Part shown: positions 8,188 through 16,847 of the stretch, in pieces
Layout of the letters: every line of letters starts with the position of its first letter
Numbering within the stretch: the stretch's first letter is position 1
Origin: Bog-473 sp963742035
GTDB lineage: Bacteria; Actinomycetota; Acidimicrobiia; Acidimicrobiales; RAAP-2
Direction of reading: 5' to 3'
DNA length: 64,000 bases
Assembly (NCBI GenBank): GCA_963742035.1
Contig: CAVUKH010000001.1
Span: 682,001 to 746,000 of the forward strand
Made by a program: the position numbers and the translations under genes
The notes under the pieces: generated by a model
Database searches by the model: none
What the model was told of the DNA's origin: nothing
The model's input: only the letters and a program-made list of their open reading frames with translations

Positions 8188-9092
8188 CATCAGCCGCGCT
8201 CGAGACAGTTGCCCTTGGCCGCCGCTACGGCAAGAATTGGGCTCTTCGGGATTGCTCGTTGACCGTACCGGAGGGGTCGGTCACCGGGCTGGTGGGACCG
8301 AACGGAGCGGGCAAGTCGACCCTCTTGCGAATGGCGGCAGGTCTTTCACGACCAACGCAAGGCACCGTGAAGATATTCGGCAGTCCGGTGCGCTCGAACG
8401 GCACTCGGCATCTGCCCCGGATCGGATACTTCGACCAGCTCCGCCCGCTCTACGGGAGCCTGCGGGTCCAGGAGACGTTGACGTTGGGACGGAAGGTCAA
8501 CGCCACCTGGGACGACACTGCCGCGCTCCGGTGGCTGCATGAGTCGAACGTTCCGCTCGACCAACGCGTGGATCGACTGTCGCTCGGCCAACAAGCACTC
8601 GTCGCCCTGGCTCTGTGCGTGGGAAAAGCGCCGGATCTCCTGTTGCTGGACGAGCCGGTCGCCAGCCTGGATCCGCTCGCCCGCCGCCAGCTTCTCGAAC
8701 TACTCCTGGCCTCGGTGGCGGATCGGGGCACGACCGTCTTCCTTTCGTCGCACATCATCAGTGAGCTCGAGCCGGTCTGCGATCGCCTGATCATTCTTTC
8801 TGCCTCGAAGGTCAGGGTCGCGGGATCGATCGACGCTCTGCTGTCGACCCACAGAATCCTCGTTGGTCCACGCGGCGAGCCATTGCCCTCGAACGTCGAA
8901 GTCATCGCAACGCGAGGGGCCGAGCGCCAGTTGACCATGGTGGTCCGCGGCAACGTTGGGCTCGTGGGGCCATCGTGGCGAGTGCTCGAGCCCGATCTCG
9001 ACGAGATAGTGCTCGCTTACCTCTCGGCACCCCCGACCACGCGATCTCCGTCCGGAGGTCACGCCGCTGAGCCCAGAGAGGGGCAGTCATGA
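8184..9092 (+). CDS. ABC transporter ATP-binding protein
   Basis: A 302-residue nucleotide-binding subunit. Walker A is GPNGAGKST (residues 38-46), the signature is LSLGQQALVALAL, Walker B is LLLLDEPVASLD and the H-loop is LSSHI. It belongs to the CcmA/YtrB-like group that pairs with an ABC-2 type permease. It overlaps both neighbours by four bases (ATGA), so the three genes form one translationally coupled operon. About 80 residues after the H-loop form an accessory domain. Export is likely by family, but the substrate is unknown. Confidence 0.93.
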   Translation: MTSAALETVALGRRYGKNWALRDCSLTVPEGSVTGLVGPNGAGKSTLLRMAAGLSRPTQGTVKIFGSPVRSNGTRHLPRIGYFDQLRPLYGSLRVQETLTLGRKVNATWDDTAALRWLHESNVPLDQRVDRLSLGQQALVALALCVGKAPDLLLLDEPVASLDPLARRQLLELLLASVADRGTTVFLSSHIISELEPVCDRLIILSASKVRVAGSIDALLSTHRILVGPRGEPLPSNVEVIATRGAERQLTMVVRGNVGLVGPSWRVLEPDLDEIVLAYLSAPPTTRSPSGGHAAEPREGQS

Positions 9093-10120
9093 TCTGGCTC
9101 GTTTTACGGCGCCAACGCGTCCTGATGGGTGTGGTTGCCCTGGTCGTCATCGGGCTTGGCCTGTGGATGTACCTCCTGGGGCGTGCCTACGAGTCTGCGC
9201 TGACCAGCCGGGGCTGTGGCTACGACACGTTTCGCTGTCCGATCAACTCGGGCGTTTGGTCGGTCTCCAATCAGGCGACCGCGCTGAACTTCCTGTTGCT
9301 CTTCGTTCCGTGCCTGCTCGGAATCGTCTTCGGTGCACCACTGGTGGCCGGAGAGTTGGAGCGCCACACCAACCGACTGGTCTGGACCCAGGGCATCTCG
9401 AGGACGAAGTGGCTCATCCTCAAGTGGGTGACGGTCGTGCTCATCCTCGTCCTGATGGTGATCGCCCTGACGATGGTCGCCCAATGGTGGGCCGAGCGGA
9501 CCTACGAGCGAGTTCCGGTCGGCCTGTATCCGGGGGAAACCGGCAGGATGCAGCCGGAGTTCTTCCCGATCACGGGACTGGATCCGATTGCGTACACCCT
9601 GCTCGCCTTTGCAATGGGAGCGGCTCTGGGTGCGCTCTTCAGAAGGGTGTCATGGGCGATCGTCGGAACGATTGCTCTGTACACGGTGATCTCGGTAGTG
9701 ATGGTCGTGTATGTCCGGCCCTCGCTGGCCCCGCAAGTGTTCGTCGCGTTCTCCAGTTCGCCGCAGGGCAATGAGCAGGTGCTGTCGGGAGGGTTCGAGG
9801 TGGCCAACGAAGCGTGGGATCTTGGATTCGGTTATCGGTACGCCCCGGGGTCTCTGCAACCCCCGAACAGCCCCTCAGCAGACAGCGCGGCCCAGCGCTG
9901 CGAGTATGCCATTGCTCCATCGAACCCGGGTCAGAGCGGACTGACGAGCGCCGACGGATACACGTCATGTCTTACTGCGCATCATGTACAGACGGGAAGC
10001 TACTACCAACCGAACAGTCACTACTGGAGCTTGCAATGGCGTGAGTCGGGGATCTTGGCTGCCGTCGCGGCCTTGCTGTTCGGGGCCACGATTCTGTTGG
10101 TTCGGCGATGGAGCACCTAG
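9089..10120 (+). CDS. ABC-2 type transporter permease
   Basis: A 343-residue integral membrane protein with six predicted membrane segments: VALVVIGLGLWMYLLG, FLLLFVPCLLGIVFGA, WVTVVLILVLMVIALTMV, IAYTLLAFAMGAALGAL, IVGTIALYTVISVVMVVYV and ILAAVAALLFGATILLV. A large extracellular loop of about 110 residues lies between the fifth and sixth, with Cys residues that could form a disulfide. It is the membrane partner of the preceding ATPase. Antibiotic or lipid efflux is a reasonable guess from YtrA-linked relatives, but nothing in the sequence fixes the substrate. Confidence 0.85.
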   Translation: MIWLVLRRQRVLMGVVALVVIGLGLWMYLLGRAYESALTSRGCGYDTFRCPINSGVWSVSNQATALNFLLLFVPCLLGIVFGAPLVAGELERHTNRLVWTQGISRTKWLILKWVTVVLILVLMVIALTMVAQWWAERTYERVPVGLYPGETGRMQPEFFPITGLDPIAYTLLAFAMGAALGALFRRVSWAIVGTIALYTVISVVMVVYVRPSLAPQVFVAFSSSPQGNEQVLSGGFEVANEAWDLGFGYRYAPGSLQPPNSPSADSAAQRCEYAIAPSNPGQSGLTSADGYTSCLTAHHVQTGSYYQPNSHYWSLQWRESGILAAVAALLFGATILLVRRWST

Positions 10121-10484
10121 CGGAGAACGAGGCGTCCCAGGTTGGACGCAGCGTCGCTCCCTCCCAGCCGCCCGAGGTGTCGGCAGAGGCCCGAATTCAC
10201 CCTCTGGTTATCGGATGTATTTCCGGACCCAGCCACCACTCAGAGGTTGTCAGGATGGTCGCGGGGTCGGAGTGGCGGGTGAAGGAGTGACGCGTCGGTA
10301 GGCGGGCTCGTCTAGAGGCGGAAGGCGCCGGCTCGCAGCAGGAGCCAAGAAGTGGCCGCTTGCTGCACAACGCGCCTTGACGGCAGGGCTGATGAGTCGC
10401 CCGAATTCGTCTTGCGGTCTCTTGTACCCGACCTGACGGATCGGCGACTTCCGCCTACGGTGACAGAGCCACATTGGAGAAAAG
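10121..10484. other. Gene-less stretch
   Basis: About 360 bases between the permease gene and the GH12-like gene. No convincing coding frame, RNA or strong hairpin was seen; the promoter of the downstream secreted protein should lie in its last 100 bases. Confidence 0.45.
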
Positions 10485-11393
10485 ATGAGACGTATCCTCG
10501 CCGTTTCCGTGATAACCGCCGTCCTGCTGACGAGTTCGACCGCCGCGCTCGCTGCCACCGCCCAGACTCAGCTCACATCGGGACAGTCCCAAAGCGCCAC
10601 CTGCTCGGGCACACAGCTGATCTTCAAGCAGACGAGTGCGACGGAAGGCTCTCTCCAGTGTGAAGGGAGCCCCACGCCCGTCGCCACAGCAGCGACCACC
10701 GGGCAGCTCTCTGAGGCTCGGTGCACCCATCCGACTTTCTCAACCAGAGAGGCCTCAGGAACCAAGAATGTCGGTTCCGGCTCGTCCGGTCCTGAATATT
10801 GGTGGGTCAACAACGACGCATGGAACGGGTCAGCTGGTCCTCAGACCATTCACATGTGCAGCCAGTCCAGCTGGAGTGCCGTGTCGCAGCAACCGGACAA
10901 CGGTGGCGCTGTTGAGACCTATCCCGACACCGAATACGACGTCGGTGGTCGTAATCACCGATCGACCAGGCCCATTTCGGGATGGAGCTCCATCGCCTCC
11001 ACCTTTTCAGAGGAGTATCCCACCGGAGCCGGAGGATGGGATGCGGCATACGACCTTTGGCTGAACAACTGGGGCACCGAAATCATGATTTGGAATCAGT
11101 GGTCCGGAGCACAGTCGCACTGGCCCGATAAGGCGACAACTGCGGTAGTTCTCGACGGCGTGCACTACCACTTCCTCAACAACAACGGCGAGCTGATGTT
11201 CTTCCGCGACACCCAGGTCTCCTCGGGTTCGGTGGACATCCTGGCCGCATTCAAATGGCTGGTCTCGCAAGGGATCGTCAAGTCCAGCGACGTGCCCACA
11301 CAACTCGAGTACGGCGTCGAAGTCTGTTACACCACCGGTACCGAGAGATTTCCGCTCACGGGGCTCACGTTCGCGCTCACTGCCAAGACGTGA
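10485..11393 (+). CDS. Secreted GH12-like glycoside hydrolase
   Basis: A 302-residue protein with a clear signal peptide (RRILAVSVITAVLLTSSTAALAA). The C-terminal 200 residues resemble family 12 endoglucanases: AAYDLWLNNWG, then EIMIWNQWSG where the Glu matches the GH12 nucleophile strand (E-L/I-M-I-W), and EYGVEVCYTTG, a plausible acid/base strand. The Trp-rich PEYWWVNNDAWNGSAG region is typical of a beta-jelly-roll entry strand. Cysteine pairs fit an exported, disulfide-bonded fold. Family 12 enzymes cut beta-1,4-glucan or xyloglucan. The call rests on motif resemblance only; it could be a distant jelly-roll relative. It ends convergent with the CYTH gene. Confidence 0.65.
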   Translation: MRRILAVSVITAVLLTSSTAALAATAQTQLTSGQSQSATCSGTQLIFKQTSATEGSLQCEGSPTPVATAATTGQLSEARCTHPTFSTREASGTKNVGSGSSGPEYWWVNNDAWNGSAGPQTIHMCSQSSWSAVSQQPDNGGAVETYPDTEYDVGGRNHRSTRPISGWSSIASTFSEEYPTGAGGWDAAYDLWLNNWGTEIMIWNQWSGAQSHWPDKATTAVVLDGVHYHFLNNNGELMFFRDTQVSSGSVDILAAFKWLVSQGIVKSSDVPTQLEYGVEVCYTTGTERFPLTGLTFALTAKT

Positions 11394-11476
11394 ACCGGTT
11401 GAAGCGGCTCGTGAGACACTGACGAATTTCGGAGGCAGTGCGAGCCCGAGTCGGTCGCACCACGGCCGACCTCGGG

Positions 11477-12028
11477 TCACTCCGACCGAGTCTCAAGGAT
11501 GAGCGCCACAACATCAGAGAGCAGAGCCGCCGCCTCCTTGGTCGTGAGGTGAGCCAGGTAGCCGCCCGAAAAGCGGTCCTCGTGCGTCACGTCTGCCACG
11601 GAAAGGGCGGGGGCGTTGAGAAATGCTTCATCTTCGGTAAGTTCGACCTCGGCGAGGATGAGACCACCCAGGCTTCCGCTGAACTGATCGACGGAGAACG
11701 CACGATCCCCCACCGGCCAATGCCAACGGATCTTGTCGAGAGATGCACCCTGCAACCGACCGAAAGAGTCGAACTCGTTTTGGCTCAGATACAGGTTGGT
11801 CATCGAAACGAGTTCCGGCGACCCTGGAGCGGCCCGAACTTTTTGACCCAACTTGAAGACGAGGTCAGAACCCGCACGCATTCGGCGCAGGCGCAACGAT
11901 GACCCAGTGAGATAGAGATCGTGCACTTCGATCGGATCGGTGAGATCGTCGGGAAGTCCACTCAGAATCCAGCGCTGCTCCCGCTCGGTTCTCGCATAGC
12001 GGCCTTGTCCGGCGGTTCTCTCGAACAC
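11477..12028 (-). CDS. CYTH-domain protein (triphosphate tunnel metalloenzyme-like)
   Basis: About 183 residues from the GTG chosen here; an ATG at 12109 in the same frame would add 27 residues with no family character. CYTH signs: an N-terminal ARTEREQRW, matching the E-x-E-x-K/R first strand, then LYLTGSSLRLRRM, VFKLGQKVR, LYLSQNEF, the SVDQFSG strand and LILAEVELTED. Such proteins bind triphosphates with divalent metal inside a beta tunnel; known activities are inorganic triphosphatase, thiamine triphosphatase and adenylate cyclase. Which applies here is not clear. The gene converges with the GH12-like gene. The start is uncertain because no good ribosome site is visible. Confidence 0.7.
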   Translation of the reverse strand: MFERTAGQGRYARTEREQRWILSGLPDDLTDPIEVHDLYLTGSSLRLRRMRAGSDLVFKLGQKVRAAPGSPELVSMTNLYLSQNEFDSFGRLQGASLDKIRWHWPVGDRAFSVDQFSGSLGGLILAEVELTEDEAFLNAPALSVADVTHEDRFSGGYLAHLTTKEAAALLSDVVALILETRSE

Positions 12029-12188
12029 AAGGCAATTATGGCGCTGACACCCTCGTCTTCCTGCAGCGAGACGTTGCGCCCGTTTGAAGCCTCCCCAAGC
12101 CCGGCTCATGGGGGCGTCGGGCCGAAAGCGTCGATGCGGCAGCGCTTAAGGCGAAAGCGCGAATCAGCCGATACAGCAACCCGGCGCT

Positions 12189-12371
12189 ATGAAACATGTC
12201 AACGCGGAACGATCGATGGGCTTCGAGGACGACGACTGTCCGTTCTGTGCCCTCACGGACGACCACGAACATCAGTTGAACCATGTCCGTCGGCGGGAGC
12301 TGCTCGCGCTCTTGTATGGGCAGATACCGCTGGAGTACTACCCCCGGCGCAAGGGAGTCCGCGGCCACTAG
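12189..12371 (+). CDS. Small hypothetical protein with a CPFC motif
   Basis: A 60-residue frame that looks more protein-like than the overlapping frames: MGFEDDDCPFCALTDD, then a charged, leucine-rich helix and EYYPRRKG. The CxxC plus nearby His (DDHEHQLNH) could bind zinc. A second in-frame ATG at codon 10 is an alternative start. No homologue is recognised and no clear ribosome site is visible, so this is offered tentatively. Confidence 0.35.
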   Translation: MKHVNAERSMGFEDDDCPFCALTDDHEHQLNHVRRRELLALLYGQIPLEYYPRRKGVRGH

Positions 12372-12491
12372 AACGCCCGGCGTACTACCTCGCGTCTGTA
12401 TCCGGCCGCCGCACCGTGGCGCACGACACGCCGGTCTACCTCCAGCTGTCAGATGGTGCAAGCCGCAGCTTCGACGCCTGCACGAGCGATG

Positions 12492-12698
12492 TCAGCGGGA
12501 GCTGGCCTGCGTGGTGCGTTTGGAGGGCAACAACAACAGAACGATCAGGGTGATGATCGAGAAGAAGAACCCAAGGATCAGCCAACCCAGCGCATGGCGA
12601 CCTTTGCGCTTGGCGATGTTGTAGATCCAGATCATGATCAAGATCCAAATGACGAAGCCGATGATGCCGCCGAAAGTGGCTCCGGCGCTGGCTAACAC
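12492..12698 (-). CDS. Small membrane protein with two transmembrane segments
   Basis: A 68-residue protein with two hydrophobic segments, GGIIGFVIWILIMIWIY and LGWLILGFFFSIITLIVLLL, joined by a short basic loop (NIAKRKGRHA), so both ends probably lie outside. This is the size and layout of many small actinobacterial inner-membrane proteins of unknown role. The GTG start lacks its own ribosome site. It overlaps the stop of an 11-codon frame that does have one (GGAGG), suggesting coupled translation. Confidence 0.6.
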   Translation of the reverse strand: MLASAGATFGGIIGFVIWILIMIWIYNIAKRKGRHALGWLILGFFFSIITLIVLLLLPSKRTTQASSR

Positions 12699-12727
12699 GG
12701 CATTGCCGTGACGAGCTGGACGATCAT
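12692..12727 (-). other. Possible 11-codon leader frame coupled to the small membrane protein
   Basis: An ATG preceded by GGAGGCAACGAC opens an 11-residue frame (MIVQLVTAMPC) whose TAG stop overlaps the GTG start of the two-TM protein by several bases (GTGTTAG). It may be a leader that recruits ribosomes. Alternatively, one missing or extra base could have split a single gene. Confidence 0.35.
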
Positions 12728-13005
12728 GTCGTTGCCTCCGTCTGATACTCGAGCGATGCGCTCATTTCTCGAGCAGTGTATGCGAAACGGTCGTCGAGGA
12801 GAGAGAGGCCCTTCGTCTTGAAACCCAGGTCGAGTCTCAGATCGACGCCGCTGCTGATGGCCGGGGTGTGTGACAACAGTCCTCCCTCCACCTGCGCTCC
12901 CGCATCGGTATCCCTCCATCGACCCCGGTACGACGCAGTTTCGTCGGGCAGGTCCCGTTCGAGACCAATAGGGTCTCCGCCAGTTGATCGGAAGGAGCGG
13001 GGGAA

Positions 13006-13998
13006 ATGGCAACCGTCGAGACAGTCCGAGGTGCGATCGATGTCGCCGATCTCGGACCGACCTACATGCACGAGCACGTCTTCGTACTCAGTCCAGACGT
13101 ACAGCAGAACTACCCGGCCGAGTGGGGCAGTGAGGACGATCGCGTCGCCGATGCCGTCGAAAAACTCAAGGGTCTCGCCGCCCAGGGGATCCGCAGCATC
13201 GCCGACCCCACAGTCGTCGGCCTGGGCCGCTACATCCCCCGTATTCAGCGCATCGCCGAGCAGGTGCCGGAGCTGAACATCGTTGCTGCCACCGGTTGCT
13301 ACACCTACGACCAGGTGCCGTTCTTCTTCTTCTACCGGGGTCCGGCTCTGTCGGCGGCGCTGGGCACAGAAGTGCCCGATCCCATGGTGGACATGTTCAT
13401 CGCCGACATCACCGAAGGCATCGCCGGCACCGGGGTCAAGGCCGCGTTTCTCAAGTGCGCCATCGACCACCAGGGCATGACCGATGGCGTGGCGCGGGTC
13501 ATGCGGGCGGTGGCCCGGGCACACCGCGCCACCGGGGCTCCCATTACCGTGCACACCCACCCCGGCTCCCAGACCGGACTGGCTGTGAAGGCACTCTTGT
13601 GCGACGGAGAGGGAGTCGACCCGACCCGAGTGGTGCTGGGTCATTCCGGCGACAGCGTGGACGTCGACCATCTGAGCGCCCTGGCCGACGAGGGCTTCAT
13701 CCTCGGCATGGACCGCTTCGGGCTCAACGTCGAGACGACCTTCGAGGCTCGGGCCGACACTGTTGTGGAAATGTGCAGCCGTGGCTATGGCGACCGCATG
13801 GTGTTGGCTCATGACGCGGCCTGCTATCTCGATTGGATCGATCCCAACGTGCTTGCGATGATGACCGACTGGAACTACCTCCACATCTATGACGACGTCC
13901 TTCCCTACCTCCGCGAGCACGGCGTGACGGAGGCCCAGATCGACGCCATGCTCATTGAGACGCCTCGTCGCTACTTCGAGCACAACAGCGCGTACTGA
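13006..13998 (+). CDS. Phosphotriesterase-family metal-dependent hydrolase
   Basis: A 330-residue amidohydrolase-superfamily protein of the phosphotriesterase group (lactonase or aryldialkylphosphatase-like). Metal ligands are visible in order: His22 and His24 in YMHEHVF, the bridging Lys in AAFLKCAID, His in VHTH, His in LGHSGD and Asp in LAHDAAC. The barrel is complete and of family length. The ATG is preceded by AAGGAGCGGGGGAA. A long open frame on the opposite strand is its shadow. Relatives mostly hydrolyse lactones; organophosphate activity cannot be inferred. No operon partner is adjacent. Confidence 0.9.
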   Translation: MATVETVRGAIDVADLGPTYMHEHVFVLSPDVQQNYPAEWGSEDDRVADAVEKLKGLAAQGIRSIADPTVVGLGRYIPRIQRIAEQVPELNIVAATGCYTYDQVPFFFFYRGPALSAALGTEVPDPMVDMFIADITEGIAGTGVKAAFLKCAIDHQGMTDGVARVMRAVARAHRATGAPITVHTHPGSQTGLAVKALLCDGEGVDPTRVVLGHSGDSVDVDHLSALADEGFILGMDRFGLNVETTFEARADTVVEMCSRGYGDRMVLAHDAACYLDWIDPNVLAMMTDWNYLHIYDDVLPYLREHGVTEAQIDAMLIETPRRYFEHNSAY

Positions 13999-14613
13999 TA
14001 TGCAGGCCTCCTGCCGTCACCAGCCGTGAACGTGGCACGAACTGAAAATTGCACGATCCCACGGGCAGGAGGAGTCCCAAAAACCGACCATTGAGCTGGG
14101 TTGTTTGCGTGAGGGCGGGCGACGGGAATCGAACCCGACGTTCTCAGCTTTGGGAAGCTCACCGGACCGGATGAATCTGAGCCCCGACGAACCGTTATGC
14201 CAGCTGAGCGGTGTGCGCGAATGAGGGCGGATGGCCGTGATCGCCGGTGCCCGCGGGATATCCGCGGGATGAAACCGACGAGGCGGAGAGACTGCACGCG
14301 CATGCTCCGCACCTGTTACCACGGACAAGCGAAGGATGGTTCACGGTGAGGGCCGGAGATGGACCGACATTGGCGGTCGACGCTTCGCCGGGGCGCCCAA
14401 GGGCGGCGATATGGGGGAGGCTTGAGCGTCAAGCGTTCGCCGAGGGATTCCCGAAGTCGCAGGTGAGTCGGTCAAGGTGACCGGGACGGACCCACACGAC
14501 CCGCCACCGATCCCCTCTTGGCGAAAGCCAGTGACATGTCGGTGCCGGGCTCCTCTCAGGTTTTGCCGTGCTGGAGGCAACCTTTCGAACACCAAGGAGG
14601 GTTGAAGTAAGTA
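13999..14613. other. Gene-less stretch holding a tRNA-Gly remnant
   Basis: About 615 bases between the phosphotriesterase-family gene and the ECF sigma gene. The only recognised item is the partial tRNA-Gly copy at 14115-14161. Bases 14162-14215 contain a D-arm-like string but do not fold into a tRNA with it. The rest shows no coding character. AAGGAGG near 14592 lies rather far from the sigma-factor ATG. Confidence 0.5.
14115..14161 (-). pseudogene. 3' half of a tRNA-Gly(CCC), degenerate copy
   Basis: On the minus strand this segment repeats the T-arm, acceptor 3' strand and most of the anticodon arm of the intact tRNA-Gly(CCC) at 18610-18680. There are 23, 12 and 8 identical bases in register, interrupted by two single-base insertions (14138 and 14151). 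The matching 5' acceptor strand is absent, so it cannot be a working tRNA. Its orientation equals that of the intact gene. Confidence 0.75.
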
Positions 14614-15306
14614 ATGGACGGACGTCGGCATCAGAGCCAGCCCAGGATTGACTTCGACCGGTTCGTCGTTGAGACGGCTGAGCCTCTGCTGAGGTCGGCC
14701 TACCTAATCACCTGGGACTTCGCAGAGGCGGAAGACCTGGTCCAGGAGTGTCTGTTCAAGGTCGCTCGCCGTTGGCCGCGGGTCAAGAAGATGGAGCGGC
14801 CGGTCGCGTACGCACGCACGGTGCTCATCCATCTTGCGTTGGACGAAGGGAAGCGGCGGAGCCAGCGGCGCTCGGAGCTCGGACCTGAAGCGACCGGGCT
14901 CCTCGAGACGCACCACGACGATGCAGCCCGGCGCGAGCTTGGACGAATTGAGACGAGTACCGACCTGCTGGGGGTGCTCAAAGAGTTGCCACCGAGGCAA
15001 CGCGCCGCCCTCGTGTTGCGTTACTTCGACGACCTGAGCGAAGCGGAGGTCGCGGATGTGATGGGTTGTTCAGTGGGGACGGTGAAAAGCACCACGTCAC
15101 GAGCCCTCGGGCGCCTCCGTCGGGAAGTCAAACACACAGGATCAGCGTCCGACATCGCGGCGAACGGCGCACAGGCAAATGGTGCCGGTGCTTCGTGGCG
15201 GGGAGCAGCCGGCCTTCGAACGGCGGCGCTCGCACACGCCCAGCCGGACATGGGCGCAATCGCACAAGACACGACACAAGCGACTGAAGGGAGCACCACC
15301 AAATGA
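14614..15306 (+). CDS. ECF RNA polymerase sigma factor, SigE family
   Basis: A 230-residue group 4 sigma factor. Region 2 spans about residues 12-80 (LLRSAYLITWDFAEAEDLVQ, then ECLFKVARRW); region 4 spans 118-175 (LKELPPRQRAALVLRYFDDL, VADVMGCSVGTVKSTTSRAL). The linker and the early FDRFVVE segment fit the SigE-like actinobacterial group. A further 50-residue low-complexity tail follows region 4. The stop overlaps the start of the next gene by four bases (ATGA), the usual layout for an ECF factor with its membrane-bound regulator. It probably controls its own operon; no target promoter was identified. Confidence 0.92.
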   Translation: MDGRRHQSQPRIDFDRFVVETAEPLLRSAYLITWDFAEAEDLVQECLFKVARRWPRVKKMERPVAYARTVLIHLALDEGKRRSQRRSELGPEATGLLETHHDDAARRELGRIETSTDLLGVLKELPPRQRAALVLRYFDDLSEAEVADVMGCSVGTVKSTTSRALGRLRREVKHTGSASDIAANGAQANGAGASWRGAAGLRTAALAHAQPDMGAIAQDTTQATEGSTTK

Positions 15307-16409
15307 AGACGACATTGGAAGAGGAGCTGATGTCCGCGCTCAGAGCTCGCGCGGCAGCGTTGCCGATGAACGCGTCGGAGAAACTGCGCGCCGTCGATTA
15401 CCACCCACGCCGACGTCGCCTTGCCGCGCCTGCGGCACTCGGCGCCGCCACTGTCGGTGCCACCGCCGCGGGTACCGCCCTGGTGGTGGTTCTCGGTGGG
15501 ACCGCTCCCGCGTACGCAGGCTGGAGCGCTGCGCCGACCGCAGCCTCGTCCTCACCGTCGTCGCAGGCCGACCAGAGCTGCCTGGGAGCGCTCCCATCTG
15601 ACCAATCCGCGGGCGGCGAGCTCGGCTCTGGGCCCTGGCAGCCCCTGCTCAGCGACGTGCGTGGTCCGTTCACGGTGGCGCTCTTCCAGAACGACAGTGC
15701 CTACATGGGCTGCTTCACCAGCTCCTCTTTCACGCAGGTGACCCAGGTGAGCTCGGACGGCGACACTTCGAACGGGGTCCTCAAGGTCAGCGGCTCCGCC
15801 TCTGGCTCTGGCAGCCCCTCGCAGGGCCTGTCGGCGGTGACGGTAGGCGGGACCACCTCTGGCGACCTCCAAAACGTCGTGCAATCACATCTCTCCACGG
15901 CTGACGGCCCGTACACACTCGTCGACGGGCGAGTCGCGTCAGGGGTGACGGGGGTCACCCTCGTGCTCGATACTGCGGAGGACGTTGTGGCCACCGTGGC
16001 CGACGGGTGGCTTCTCGCCTGGTGGCCCAGCGACGCCACGGCGACCTCGTCGCAGGTAACGAATGCGTCCGGTACGACGTCCGAAACCCTGGTCTCATCG
16101 ACCAAGGGACCGCCAACGCCCGCCGCTCCCGGTTCCTGTACGCCGACCACGACTACCGAAGGAACGAACGGGGTAGTCCACTGCACCAGCTCGGGCGGTG
16201 GAAGAGTGGGTTCGGGGAACTCTGGCAAAGGGCAACAGCGGCAACAGCGGCAACAGCGGCAACAGCGAGAACGCTGCCCGAGCCGGGAACAGCGGCGACA
16301 CCGGCGGGAACGGAACCGACCCGACGAAATCCTGAACCCGCCGGCCAACGAACCCGGCGTCCCGAACCGATATCACACCAGAACGACGAACGCACCGCCC
16401 AGCGGGTGA
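15303..16409 (+). CDS. Membrane-anchored putative regulator of the ECF sigma factor; C-terminus probably frame-shifted
   Basis: A 368-residue product with a cytoplasmic N-terminal 45 residues, one membrane segment (AALGAATVGATAAGTALVVVLGG) and a Ser/Gly/Thr-rich extracellular domain. This anti-sigma-like layout fits its coupling to the ECF gene, although no ZAS or other known anti-sigma motif is seen. Near 16228 the frame becomes odd: four 9-base repeats are read as QQR repeats, then an Arg-rich tail. One base over, the same repeats read GNS, followed by a glycine-rich end stopping at 16335, which matches the preceding composition (VGSGNSGKG). So a single-base shift at AAAGGG is suspected, by error or slippage. 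Confidence 0.7.
   Translation: MKTTLEEELMSALRARAAALPMNASEKLRAVDYHPRRRRLAAPAALGAATVGATAAGTALVVVLGGTAPAYAGWSAAPTAASSSPSSQADQSCLGALPSDQSAGGELGSGPWQPLLSDVRGPFTVALFQNDSAYMGCFTSSSFTQVTQVSSDGDTSNGVLKVSGSASGSGSPSQGLSAVTVGGTTSGDLQNVVQSHLSTADGPYTLVDGRVASGVTGVTLVLDTAEDVVATVADGWLLAWWPSDATATSSQVTNASGTTSETLVSSTKGPPTPAAPGSCTPTTTTEGTNGVVHCTSSGGGRVGSGNSGKGQQRQQRQQRQQRERCPSREQRRHRRERNRPDEILNPPANEPGVPNRYHTRTTNAPPSG
16231..16266 (+). repeat. Four tandem 9-base repeats (GGCAACAGC)
   Basis: Four perfect copies of GGCAACAGC inside the 3' end of the ECF-partner gene. In one frame they encode Gly-Asn-Ser, in the annotated frame Gln-Gln-Arg. Arrays of this kind change copy number by slippage. Confidence 0.9.
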
Positions 16410-16455
16410 GGCAACACCCCCTGATTTGACCCTCACCTATCCGGCGGGGATACCC

Positions 16456-16803
16456 CTACGGCAACCCAGTGATCATGTCGACAATCTCGTCCCGCCGGTA
16501 GCCCTGCAACCTGGCGAACTCCACTAAGTCGCGCACCCGTCTGAGAACCGCGCTCCGTTCGGGGGTGCCGGTGACCGTGATGCCTCGGCCCCGAGTGAAC
16601 TCAAGCAGTCCCTCGTCCCTCAAGATGTGCATCGCCCGTAGGACGGTGTTCTTGTTCACGCCCAGAACCGCCGCGATGTCTTTGACGAGGGGCAGCCGAT
16701 CGCCCGGTCCCGCTTCCCCGTCGGCAATTGCTCGGCGGATCTGGGCCGCAACCTGGTGATGGAGAGGGAGGGGGTCAGATCGATCGATGTTGACAGAGAA
16801 CAT
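16456..16803 (-). CDS. GntR-family transcriptional regulator, YtrA-like, short
   Basis: A 115-residue winged helix-turn-helix regulator (DPLPLHHQVAAQIRRAI, AGPGDRLPLVKDIAAVL, VNKNTVLRAMHILRDEGLL, GRGITVTG) with only a short helical tail, as in the YtrA subfamily. The ATG at 16803 is preferred over the ATG at 16815 because an operator-like palindrome lies immediately upstream of it. No ABC transporter is adjacent; the divergent neighbour encodes a membrane-anchored propeller-like protein. It may regulate both itself and that gene. The final residues DEIVDMITGL are a typical amphipathic end helix. Confidence 0.85.
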   Translation of the reverse strand: MFSVNIDRSDPLPLHHQVAAQIRRAIADGEAGPGDRLPLVKDIAAVLGVNKNTVLRAMHILRDEGLLEFTRGRGITVTGTPERSAVLRRVRDLVEFARLQGYRRDEIVDMITGLP

Positions 16804-16804
16804 G

Positions 16805-16820
16805 GTACTAGTCATAGTAG
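16805..16820. promoter_or_regulatory. Operator-like palindrome between divergent genes
   Basis: GTACTA-GTCA-TAGTAG, an imperfect inverted repeat similar to the GTACTA-N6-TAGTAC site at the other GntR operon. It sits directly upstream of the GntR start and overlaps a TACTAT that could be its -10 box. Confidence 0.5.
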
Positions 16821-16847
16821 TCCTGTGCGGGTGGGAGAGGTGAGCCG

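Noticed and set aside
12724..13983. A 419-codon minus-strand frame opposite the phosphotriesterase-family gene
   Set aside because: The plus strand has all metal ligands in order. The antisense frame is a GC-driven shadow.
14162..14215. A complete second tRNA at 14.1-14.2 kb
   Set aside because: The 3' half matches tRNA-Gly, but no complementary 5' acceptor strand exists and the anticodon arm is disturbed by inserted bases.
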